From JANNWF01 sp052390415 (lineage in GTDB: Bacteria; Pseudomonadota; Gammaproteobacteria; Xanthomonadales; Xanthomonadaceae): 64,000 nucleotides of DNA. The stretch is from contig JBQTGY010000019.1 of assembly GCA_052390415.1 (NCBI GenBank), positions 1-64,000 of the forward strand. Direction: 5' to 3'. Below, piece after piece: positions 9,138 through 16,834 of the stretch. The notes beneath the pieces are model-generated. The model was given only the letters and a program-made list of their open reading frames with translations, was not told the DNA's origin and searched no databases. Each line of letters opens with the position of its first letter. The stretch's first letter is position 1. The translations under genes were made by a program, and so were the position numbers.

Positions 9138-10343
9138 TCATGCGCGGGCCATGGTCGCTGCTGGAGCAGGGCACCGAACGATCCATTGTTTCGCCTGCTG
9201 TCGCGTCTGCGTGTCGAGTGCCAGCCGATCAGCGAGGCTGCTTGAGGCGACGCCAGCTTCCATGTCCAGGCACCCTTCCACCACGCGCGGGATGTCGAGG
9301 AAAGCGATTTGGCCCTGAAGGAATGCTGAAACGGCCTCTTCGTTGGCGGCGTTCAACACCGTGCAGGCGGCGACGCCGGAACGTAATGCGCGATAGGCGA
9401 GGTCCAGGCAGGGGAAGGCGACGCGGTCGGGCGCTTCGAAGTCCAGCCGACCCAGTTCGATCAGTGACAATGACCCGACGCCGGCGTCGATGCGCTCAGG
9501 CCAGGCCAGGCCGCAAGCCAAGGCCGTGCGCATGTCAGGCAAGCCGAGCTGAGCCAGCGATGAGCCATCGGCGTAGTCAACCAACGAATGCACGGTGCTC
9601 TGCGGATGCACGACAACTTCGATGGCCTCGGCCGGCGCCGCAAACAGCCAGTGTGCTTCGATGACTTCCAGCCCCTTGTTCATCAGCGTGGCGGAATCCA
9701 CCGATATCTTTTGCCCCATCGACCAGCGCGGATGTTTGCAGGCCTGCGCCGGCGTGACGCTGGCCAGCGCCTCGCGCGACCAGCCACGAAACGGCCCACC
9801 CGAGGCGGTGAGCTGGATTCGCCTGACGCCGCCGCGTGCAACCGCATTGAGCGCGGGTGCCGGAAGGCATTGGTAAATCGCGTTGTGCTCGCTGTCGATG
9901 GGCAGCAGTTCGCAGCCGTTGGCCAACACTGCCTGCATCAACAGGTCACCCGCCACGACGACGGCTTCCTTGTTGGCGAGCAGCAGGCGTTTGCCAGCGC
10001 TTGCCGCTGCAAGCACCGCGGGCACGCCAGCGGCGCCGACGATGGCGGCAATGACAGTGTCGAACTGGCTGGCTGCAGCAATCTCGATCAATGCCTGCGG
10101 GCCGGCATGCGCGCGGGTCGGCAAACCCGCCTCGCGCAAGCCATCGGCCAAGGCGCGATAACCAGCGGGGTCGGCGATGACCGCATCATCCGGCCGGTGT
10201 TTGCGGCACAGCGCGAGCAACGACTCGACCTGTGAATGCGCGCTGAGCGCGCCGACCCGAAAGCGCTCGGGATGGCGTCCAATGACGTCCAGCGCGCTGG
10301 CCCCAATCGAGCCGGTGGCACCCAATACGGCAACCGTTCTCAT
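9138..10343 (-). CDS. dxr: 1-deoxy-D-xylulose 5-phosphate reductoisomerase
   Basis: Dxr (401 residues) rearranges and reduces DXP to MEP, the first committed step of the non-mevalonate isoprenoid pathway that feeds undecaprenyl phosphate synthesis by UppS nearby. The N-terminal VAVLGATGSIGASALDVI binds NADPH. The metal-binding PIDSEHNAIYQCL and the LTASGGPFR loop are intact. ATG 10343 starts directly at the NADPH fold; the frame is open upstream but there encodes Cys/Trp-rich sequence antisense to cdsA's end. The gap to rseP is 45 bases. Confidence 0.96.
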   Translation of the reverse strand: MRTVAVLGATGSIGASALDVIGRHPERFRVGALSAHSQVESLLALCRKHRPDDAVIADPAGYRALADGLREAGLPTRAHAGPQALIEIAAASQFDTVIAAIVGAAGVPAVLAAASAGKRLLLANKEAVVVAGDLLMQAVLANGCELLPIDSEHNAIYQCLPAPALNAVARGGVRRIQLTASGGPFRGWSREALASVTPAQACKHPRWSMGQKISVDSATLMNKGLEVIEAHWLFAAPAEAIEVVVHPQSTVHSLVDYADGSSLAQLGLPDMRTALACGLAWPERIDAGVGSLSLIELGRLDFEAPDRVAFPCLDLAYRALRSGVAACTVLNAANEEAVSAFLQGQIAFLDIPRVVEGCLDMEAGVASSSLADRLALDTQTRQQAKQWIVRCPAPAATMARA

Positions 10344-10374
10344 GACGTATGCGCCGATTGAGCAGGCATCACCT

Positions 10375-11184
10375 TCATAGCCCCAGCAGCAGCTTGCCGA
10401 CCACGAACACCGGCAAGGCAGCCACCACGCTGTCGATCCGATCCAGCACACCGCCGTGACCCGGAATCAGGGTGCCTGAATCCTTGGCGCCCGCTTGACG
10501 TTTGATCAAACTCTCGAACAAATCACCGACCACCGAAGCCAGTGCGACGACCAGAGCCAATCCCATCAGTACCGGCAAGCGTGACCACGCCAGACCCAGC
10601 AGCGGCACGGCCGGAACACAAATCACGCACGCGCCCACCAGGCCGCCCCAGAACCCCGCCCACGTCTTCCCTGGGCTGATGCGCGGCGCCAACTTCGGCC
10701 CGCCAATCCGACTGCCAGCAAAGTAGGCAAAGGTGTCCGCGGCCCACACCAACATCAGTCCGAACAACGCCCATCCTGGCCCCAGAGGCGCATCAGCGTG
10801 CAACAGGGCAATCGCGCACCAGGTCGGAATGATCATCATGCTGCCAGCGAGCAATTTGAGCGGCTGTCCCGCCGGGCTGCTCGCAAAGCGGGGCTGGAAC
10901 AGCCACAAACACACCAATAACCAGCTCGCGGCGCCCACCGCCGTGACGACCATGAACGCCTGCGGCCAGCCGTGCAGAGCAAGCATCGCCATCAAGCCGA
11001 TGTTGAGCAACAGCACCGCTGCCCGCGCCGGACGCGTGCGGATGTCGATCAGCCGGGTCCACTCCCACAGGCCTAGCAGCAAGGCGATGGTAAGCACCGC
11101 CATGAACCAGACGGTTGGCGCCATCAGGATCAGTGCAATGGCCAGTGGCGCCATTACCAGCGCCGTAATCACGCGCTGTTTCAA
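10375..11184 (-). CDS. cdsA: Phosphatidate cytidylyltransferase
   Basis: CdsA makes CDP-diacylglycerol from phosphatidate and CTP at the inner membrane, the branch point of phospholipid synthesis. The 269-residue protein has about eight hydrophobic segments and the full family signature near its C-terminus (SLIKRQAGAKDSGTLIPGHG, then GVLDRIDS). Translation seems to start at TTG 11184, 8 or so bases after GAGGT. The next in-frame ATG (residue 11) would cut into the first transmembrane segment. Confidence 0.94.
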   Translation of the reverse strand: MKQRVITALVMAPLAIALILMAPTVWFMAVLTIALLLGLWEWTRLIDIRTRPARAAVLLLNIGLMAMLALHGWPQAFMVVTAVGAASWLLVCLWLFQPRFASSPAGQPLKLLAGSMMIIPTWCAIALLHADAPLGPGWALFGLMLVWAADTFAYFAGSRIGGPKLAPRISPGKTWAGFWGGLVGACVICVPAVPLLGLAWSRLPVLMGLALVVALASVVGDLFESLIKRQAGAKDSGTLIPGHGGVLDRIDSVVAALPVFVVGKLLLGL

Positions 11185-11208
11185 TGTGCCGACCTCATCG
11201 AACCTGGC

Positions 11209-11973
11209 TCATGGGGCTGACCTTGCACGGAGTTGCTCGCTGGTCAGTCCAAAACGGCGCTCGCGGCGGCTGTACTCAGCCACCGCCGCATCCATGGTGG
11301 CCTCATCCACATCGGGCCACAGCGTGTCGGTGAAATACAGCTCGCAGTAAGCCAGTTGCCAGAGCAGAAAGTTGCTGATTCGCTGCTCGCCGCCAGTGCG
11401 AATGAACAAATCGGCCGCAGGTAGATCGGCCAATGCCAAGTAGGGTGCCAAGCTGGTCTCGTCAATGCTGTCGATGCTCATTTCGGCACCAGCGACCGCC
11501 AACGCGACTCGGCGGCAGGCTTGGGCGATATCCCAGCGGCCACCGTAGTTGGCGGCAATGGTCAAGCTGAGCCGAAGGCCTGCCTCCGTCACTTTTTCGC
11601 CGCGTAACATCCGTTGCTGCAAATCGGTGCTGAAAGCCTTGCGATCTCCAATGAAACGCAGCCGAACCCCGCGACGCGCCAGTTCATCGACTTCGCGGTC
11701 CAACGCACGCATGAACAGCTGCATCAGGGCGCTGACTTCATCGGCCGGGCGCCGCCAATTCTCACTTGAGAACGCAAACAAGGTCAGCGCTTCGACGCCT
11801 TGGGCGAGGCACCAGTCAATGCAGCGATTCACCGCGCGCGCGCCGGCGCGATGGCCGATGGTGCGCGGGCGCATGCGGGCCTTGGCCCAGCGCCCGTTGC
11901 CATCCATGACGATGGCAATGTGGCGCGGGCCGCTGCGTTGTTCGGCCGGTGAAACGGGGGTGACTGCGCTCAC
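11209..11973 (-). CDS. uppS: Undecaprenyl diphosphate synthase
   Basis: UppS condenses isopentenyl diphosphate units in cis to give the C55 carrier precursor for peptidoglycan and O-antigen. The 254-residue sequence has the N-terminal IAIVMDGNGRWAKAR motif with the catalytic Asp, then GHRAGARAV, FAFSSENWRRP, and the C-terminal DLFIRTGGEQRISNFLLWQ. The most likely start is GTG 11973, since the catalytic motif begins only about 20 residues in. Cotranscription with cdsA and dxr is likely (gaps of 24 and 31 bases). Confidence 0.95.
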   Translation of the reverse strand: MSAVTPVSPAEQRSGPRHIAIVMDGNGRWAKARMRPRTIGHRAGARAVNRCIDWCLAQGVEALTLFAFSSENWRRPADEVSALMQLFMRALDREVDELARRGVRLRFIGDRKAFSTDLQQRMLRGEKVTEAGLRLSLTIAANYGGRWDIAQACRRVALAVAGAEMSIDSIDETSLAPYLALADLPAADLFIRTGGEQRISNFLLWQLAYCELYFTDTLWPDVDEATMDAAVAEYSRRERRFGLTSEQLRARSAP

Positions 11974-11993
11974 GCGGGTTTCAGATCGCGTGC

Positions 11994-12566
11994 TCAGACG
12001 GACATCAACTCGTCTTCTTTGTGTTTGACCACGCCATCGACCTCTTTCACGTGACGATCAGTGAGCTTCTGCACGTCCAGCTCAGCCCGGCTTTCTTCGT
12101 CTTCGGTGATCTGCTTGGTCTTCAACAGCTCTTTGACTTGCTGCATGGCGTCGCGACGAATGTTGCGAATTGCCACTTTGGCGTTTTCACCTTCGTGCGA
12201 GACGTGTTTGGATAACTCGCGGCGACGGTCTTCGGTCAATGCCGGCAGATTGATGCGAATCATCTGCCCGGAAGTGTTGGGAGTCAGGCCCAAATCGGAG
12301 GCAAGGATGGCTTTCTCCACTGCGCTGACCATGTTCTTCTCCCACGGCGCGATATTGAGCGTGCGGGCGTCGGCAATGGTCACGCTGGCGACCTGCGACA
12401 GCGGCACATCGGAGCCGTAGTAATTCACCTTCAGATGATCGACCAAGGCAGTGCTGGCACGGCCAGTGCGCAGTTTGGTCAGATCGTGACGCAGTGCTTC
12501 AACGCTTTTCTGCATGCGCGTCTGCGCGTCGGATTTGACGGTATCGAGCCTGAGGGGTTCGGCCAT
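11994..12566 (-). CDS. frr: Ribosome-recycling factor
   Basis: RRF (190 residues) splits post-termination ribosomes together with EF-G. The family features LRTGRAS, VNYYGSDVPLSQVASVTIAD and the C-terminal helical TDRHVKEVDGVVKHKEDELM are all present. ATG 12566 lies a few bases after TGGAGC and gives the usual length. It follows pyrH and precedes uppS in the common pyrH-frr-uppS order. Confidence 0.96.
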   Translation of the reverse strand: MAEPLRLDTVKSDAQTRMQKSVEALRHDLTKLRTGRASTALVDHLKVNYYGSDVPLSQVASVTIADARTLNIAPWEKNMVSAVEKAILASDLGLTPNTSGQMIRINLPALTEDRRRELSKHVSHEGENAKVAIRNIRRDAMQQVKELLKTKQITEDEESRAELDVQKLTDRHVKEVDGVVKHKEDELMSV

Positions 12567-12717
12567 GGTGTGCTCCAGAAACGGTGAACAAGACAAGAAT
12601 TATAGGCGCGCGATTGATGCCAGCACGAGCACGCACTTGGCAACCAGCGAGCCAACGGCTCCCTCAAACAGCAGCAGCCAGGCGTTTCATTCGTGCTGGC
12701 GGCAGTCGCGCAATCAA

Positions 12718-13473
12718 TCAGCTCACCAAGGTGCCGATGGATTCGCCGCAGACGATCCGCATCAGACTGCCGGGCCGGCTCATGTCGTAAATGCGCAGCG
12801 GGATGCTGTAGTCCCGGCACAACGCGAAAGCAGCAGTGTCCATGACCTTCAGATCGCGGGCGATCACGTCGTTGTAAGTCAACGATTCAAAGCGCTGGGC
12901 GTCCGCGTGATGCTTGGGGTCGCGGTCATAAATGCCATCGACCTTGGTCGCTTTCAGCAACAAGCCCGCGCCGATCTCGATCGCGCGCAAGGCGGCGGCA
13001 GAGTCGGTGGTGAAGAACGGATTGCCCGTACCGGCGGCAAAGATGGCGATACGGTTTTTTTCCAGATGGCGAATTGCACGTCGCCGGATGAAGTCCTCGC
13101 ACACCTCGTTGATCTTCAGCGCGCTCATGGTTCGCGCAACGCCGCCGAGTTGCTCGATGGCGTCCTGCAGCGCCAGCGCGTTCATCACCGTGGCCAACAT
13201 GCCCATGTGGTCACCGGTGACCCGATCCATGCCTGCCGCGGCGAGCCCCGCACCGCGAAAAATGTTGCCGCCGCCGATGACCACGCCTACCTGGACGCCC
13301 ATTCGGCTGACATCCAGCACTTCGCGACCGAGCCGAAACAGCACTTCCGGGTCGATGCCGTAGTCCTCACGCCCCATCAGCGCCTCGCCGCTCAACTTGA
13401 GCAGGATGCGCTTGTACCTGGGCGTGCCGGGCGGGCAGGGGTTCATGACGATGTTTGGGGTGTCGACACTCAT
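12718..13473 (-). CDS. pyrH: Uridylate kinase
   Basis: PyrH phosphorylates UMP to UDP and is a hexameric amino-acid-kinase-fold enzyme. Recognisable parts are YKRILLKLSGEALMG, VVIGGGNIFRGAG, MDRVTGDHMGMLATVMNALA and AGTGNPFFTTDSAAALRA. The start is uncertain: ATG 13473 (251 residues), ATG 13446 (242 residues, closest to relatives) and GTG 13506 are all in frame, and none has a clear ribosome binding site. The 121-base gap to frr holds nothing recognisable. Confidence 0.94.
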   Translation of the reverse strand: MSVDTPNIVMNPCPPGTPRYKRILLKLSGEALMGREDYGIDPEVLFRLGREVLDVSRMGVQVGVVIGGGNIFRGAGLAAAGMDRVTGDHMGMLATVMNALALQDAIEQLGGVARTMSALKINEVCEDFIRRRAIRHLEKNRIAIFAAGTGNPFFTTDSAAALRAIEIGAGLLLKATKVDGIYDRDPKHHADAQRFESLTYNDVIARDLKVMDTAAFALCRDYSIPLRIYDMSRPGSLMRIVCGESIGTLVS

Positions 13474-13676
13474 GGGATCGATGCTCAATGGCACGGTGGC
13501 GTTCACGATTGTTTATCCAGCAGGCAAATTGACATTCACGGCGGGCGGTTACAGCGGGCGGCCACGGCGGCGGGCGAAGCGGATATCAAAGCGGCGGCAG
13601 TGTAGCGAAAGGCATGTGAGTCGCCCATGCGGGCTGCATCTCAACGTTCAGGCTTTACTGGTCGCAGATACGACGA

Positions 13677-13696
13677 GGCCGCGGTTTCCCGCGGCC
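13677..13696 (-). terminator. Hairpin after tsf, possible terminator
   Basis: An 8-bp perfect stem (GGCCGCGG/CCGCGGCC) with a 4-base loop lies 28 bases past the tsf stop codon. It could end the rpsB-tsf message before pyrH. No T-run follows, so it may only protect the RNA 3' end or give partial termination. Confidence 0.4.
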
Positions 13697-13723
13697 ACGT
13701 CGGTATCCATTTGCGTGACTGGC

Positions 13724-14602
13724 TTACGCCAAGCCGGCCTGCTTCATGACTTCGGCGGCGTAGTCTTCCACCACCTTCTCGATGCCTTCACCCACGGCCA
13801 GACGCTGGAAACCGATCACGTCGGCGCCGGCGGCCTTCAGGGCCACTTCAACGGTCTGGTCGGTGTTGAGAACGTACGGCTGACCGTAGAGGGTGACCTC
13901 GTTGACGATCTTGCTCATCTTGCCGCTGATGATTTTCTCGAGGATCTCGGCCGGCTTCGAACGGTCCTTGTCGGACATTTTCGCCAGCTCGATTTCCTTT
14001 TCCTTGGCAATGAAGTCGGCCGGAACATCGGCAGCCTTGTTGTAGGGCGGGTTCATCGCGGCCACATGCATGGCAATGCCCCGCGCCAACTCGACATCGC
14101 CACCGTTCAACTCGACCAGCACGCCGATGCGGCCGCCGTGCACGTAAGCGGCAACCACGTTGTTGCCGGAGACGCGGCTCAGCCGGCGCACTTGCACGTT
14201 CTCGCCGACCTTGGCAACCAAGGCAAGGCGCGCGCCTTCGATGGTTTCGCCGGAAGCCAGTGCGACGGTCTTCAGCGCTTCGGCATCGTTTGCACCTGAG
14301 GCCAGCGCGGCCGGAGCGACAGCCGCGGCAAAGCCGAGGAAGTTTTCGTCCTTGGCGACAAAGTCTGTCTCGGAGTTGATTTCGACCAGGACCGCGTTGC
14401 CGCCTTCCTGAGCGCTGATGATGCGGCCTTCAGCGGCCACGCGGCCGGACTTCTTGTCGGCCTTGGCGAGACCTGACTTGCGCAGATATTCCATCGCGCT
14501 GTCGATGTTGCCGCTGTTTTCAGTGAGTGCCTTCTTGCACTCCATCATGCCGGCGCCAGAGCGCTCGCGCAGTTCCTTGACCAGGCTTGCAGTAATTTCC
14601 AT
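13724..14602 (-). CDS. tsf: Translation elongation factor Ts
   Basis: EF-Ts (292 residues) exchanges GDP for GTP on EF-Tu. It starts with MEITASLVKELRERSGAGMM, contains the VEINSETDFVAKDENF core motif, and ends in a typical C-terminal module. ATG 14602 follows AAGGA; the open frame upstream of it is spurious. The partner gene rpsB is 275 bases upstream, a larger gap than usual, with no convincing feature. Confidence 0.96.
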   Translation of the reverse strand: MEITASLVKELRERSGAGMMECKKALTENSGNIDSAMEYLRKSGLAKADKKSGRVAAEGRIISAQEGGNAVLVEINSETDFVAKDENFLGFAAAVAPAALASGANDAEALKTVALASGETIEGARLALVAKVGENVQVRRLSRVSGNNVVAAYVHGGRIGVLVELNGGDVELARGIAMHVAAMNPPYNKAADVPADFIAKEKEIELAKMSDKDRSKPAEILEKIISGKMSKIVNEVTLYGQPYVLNTDQTVEVALKAAGADVIGFQRLAVGEGIEKVVEDYAAEVMKQAGLA

Positions 14603-14877
14603 GAGAGTCCTTGAGGCGGGTTTTGGTTCGAGTGGCTGAATTGAATGGATCAATGCCGATTCGAACGGGTTTCGAGGTGTTGCCAGTCGCACGCCCGTCG
14701 CCGTCGGTGGACGTCGCGAAGTGCCGGTCTGCGAGTTGCGATCAATGGCATGACGGGTCAAGACCCGCCCTGCGAATCGATCAATGTACCCAGACCATCG
14801 CAGCGGCTGGCTTCAGGCGCTCCGTAGCTTGAACGCTGCGCATGACGATCATCTTGCGCAGCGTTGCAGCGGGGTGA

Positions 14878-15759
14878 TCAGCCGTCAGCAGGACGCGGCG
14901 CAGCGGCGCGGCGCGGGCCAGCACCCGGGCCTGGGCGCTTGTTGCCCGGGGCGCGGTCCGGACGATCACGGTCACGACGTGGCGCCGGCTTGGCGCGCTC
15001 GTTGTCGCGCATGGCGACCGGGTTGCCTTCGGCGTCGAGTTCAACGAACTCATCGTCGGCACCACCGATGATCGGCGCAGCGGCCTTGCCTTCCAGCACG
15101 GCGTCCGATGCCGCACGTGCATACAACTGCACCGCACGAATGGCGTCGTCGTTGCCCGGAATCGCGTAATCGACCAGCGCCGGGTCATAGTTGGTATCGA
15201 CCACAGCGATCACCGGAATGCCCAACTTCTTGGCTTCCTGCACGGCGATGTTCTCGTGGCCGATGTCGATCACGAACAGCGCGTCGGGCAGGCGATTCAT
15301 GTTCTTGATGCCGCCCAGGGTCGCTTCCAGCTTCTCGCGTTCACGGTGCAAGCCCAGCACTTCGTGCTTGACCAGCTTGCCGTAATTGCCATCAACGGCC
15401 ATCGCGTCCAGCTCTTTCAAGCGCGCGATCGACTGTTTCACGGTGCGGAAGTTGGTCAGCATGCCGCCCAACCAGCGCTGCGCAACGTACGGCATGTTGC
15501 AGCGCACGGCCTCTTCTTTCATCGACTCACGCGCCGAACGCTTGGTGCCGACAAACAGGATGCTGCCGCGCTTTTGCGCCACGCCGGAGACGAAATTCAT
15601 CGCGTCGTTGAACAGCGGCAGGGTCTTTTCGAGATTGATGATGTGAATCTTGCCGCGTGCGCCGAAGATGAATTGGCCCATCTTCGGGTTCCAGTAACGG
15701 GTCTGGTGGCCGAAATGGACGCCGGCTTCCAGCATCTGACGCATGGTGACTTGGGGCAT
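14878..15759 (-). CDS. rpsB: 30S ribosomal protein S2 with basic C-terminal tail
   Basis: S2 (293 residues) bridges the head and body of the small ribosomal subunit. The N-terminus MPQVTMRQMLEAGVHFGHQT and later GMLTNFRTVKQSI and IPVIAVVDTNYDP are family hallmarks. ATG 15759 follows AAGGAA. Residues from about 253 form a tail rich in Arg, Pro, Gly and Ala (including RRDRDRPDRAPGNKRPG) that most S2 proteins lack. Such a tail may bind rRNA or be disordered. The gene is divergent from map. Confidence 0.95.
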   Translation of the reverse strand: MPQVTMRQMLEAGVHFGHQTRYWNPKMGQFIFGARGKIHIINLEKTLPLFNDAMNFVSGVAQKRGSILFVGTKRSARESMKEEAVRCNMPYVAQRWLGGMLTNFRTVKQSIARLKELDAMAVDGNYGKLVKHEVLGLHREREKLEATLGGIKNMNRLPDALFVIDIGHENIAVQEAKKLGIPVIAVVDTNYDPALVDYAIPGNDDAIRAVQLYARAASDAVLEGKAAAPIIGGADDEFVELDAEGNPVAMRDNERAKPAPRRDRDRPDRAPGNKRPGPGAGPRRAAAPRPADG

Positions 15760-15784
15760 GGGAGTTCCTTGGATGACAATATGA

Positions 15785-15820
15785 AGCCAAGTCGCCCTCA
15801 ATGTTGGGCGGCAAGTGGCT
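15785..15820 (-). promoter_or_regulatory. Structured rpsB leader hairpin, candidate S2 autoregulatory element
   Basis: About 25 bases upstream of the rpsB ATG the RNA can form a two-part stem: AGCCA/TGGCT (15785-15789 with 15816-15820) and CGCCC/GGGCG (15793-15797 with 15806-15810), with an 8-base loop. Gammaproteobacterial rpsB genes are known to be repressed by S2 through a structured leader, so this position is right for it. I cannot confirm the match to the known consensus by eye. Confidence 0.35.
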
Positions 15821-16039
15821 CCGGGTTTGACCTCCCCGCGGCTCCATGACGAATCCGAAAGACCTGAAAAGGCCCCTCGGACACCCCGCCATGGCAGTTC
15901 GACGCGGGTGCGAATTCACCGGTGACGCCCGGCGTGGGCGGGATGCAAAATACGCAGAGCACAAGCGCTGCGCGTTCGACAAAGCCGACGAAGGATAGCG
16001 GCTGGTTAGCTTGGCCGCAACTATGGGAACATCTAGCCT

Positions 16040-16834
16040 ATGTCAATCACGATCAAATCAGCGGCAGATGTCGAAGGCATGCGTGTAGCCGGACGGCTGG
16101 CTGCACAAGTGCTGGAGATGATCACGCCATACGTGGTGCCTGGCGTCACGACCGCTGAGTTGGACGAACGCTGCCACGCCCACATCGTCAACGAACAAAA
16201 AGCCATCCCCGCCAATGTCGGTTATGGCGGCGCGCCAGGGCGGATTCCTTTTCCGGCCACCATTTGCGCCTCGGTCAACAATGTCATCTGTCACGGTGTG
16301 CCCAGCCCGGCCAAAGTGCTGAAAGACGGCGACATCGTCAACATCGACGTGACCGTCATCAAGGATGGTTGGCACGGCGATACCAGTCGAATGTTCATCG
16401 TCGGCGAGGGCACGGTGCTGGCCAAACGTCTGGTCGAGACGACGCGCGAAGCGATGTATCGCGGCATTCGCGCGGTCAAACCCGGTGCCACTTTGGGCGA
16501 CGTCGGCCACGCCATTCAGGCGTACGCCGAGAGTCAGCGTTTTTCGGTGGTGCGCGAATATTGTGGGCACGGCATCGGGCGCGTGTATCACGAAGACCCG
16601 CAAGTTCTGCATTACGGTCAGCCGGGTACCGGCATGCGTTTGTTGCCGGGCATGACCTTCACCGTCGAGCCAATGATCAACGCTGGTCAGCGACACACCC
16701 GTTTGCTGCCGGATGGTTGGACCGTGGTAACCCGTGATCGTTCGTTGTCGGCGCAGTGGGAGCATACGATTGCCGTCACGGAGACGGGCTATGAGGTACT
16801 GACGCCTCGCAGCGATGACGCCGGCTGGTTGTGA
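16040..16834 (+). CDS. map: Type I methionine aminopeptidase
   Basis: MetAP (264 residues) removes the initiator Met from new proteins. The dinuclear metal ligands fit the family: DGDIVNIDVTVIKDGWHGDTS (two Asp), GHGIGRVYHEDPQ (His), FTVEPMIN (Glu) and WEHTIAVT (Glu). ATG 16040 is the first codon of the domain. The gene is divergent from rpsB and its stop overlaps the glnD GTG by 4 bases, so the two are translationally coupled. Confidence 0.96.
   Translation: MSITIKSAADVEGMRVAGRLAAQVLEMITPYVVPGVTTAELDERCHAHIVNEQKAIPANVGYGGAPGRIPFPATICASVNNVICHGVPSPAKVLKDGDIVNIDVTVIKDGWHGDTSRMFIVGEGTVLAKRLVETTREAMYRGIRAVKPGATLGDVGHAIQAYAESQRFSVVREYCGHGIGRVYHEDPQVLHYGQPGTGMRLLPGMTFTVEPMINAGQRHTRLLPDGWTVVTRDRSLSAQWEHTIAVTETGYEVLTPRSDDAGWL

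Noticed and set aside
14603..14877. Small gene between rpsB and tsf
   Set aside because: The open frames here lack a ribosome binding site and family motifs and read antisense or shifted to the neighbours.
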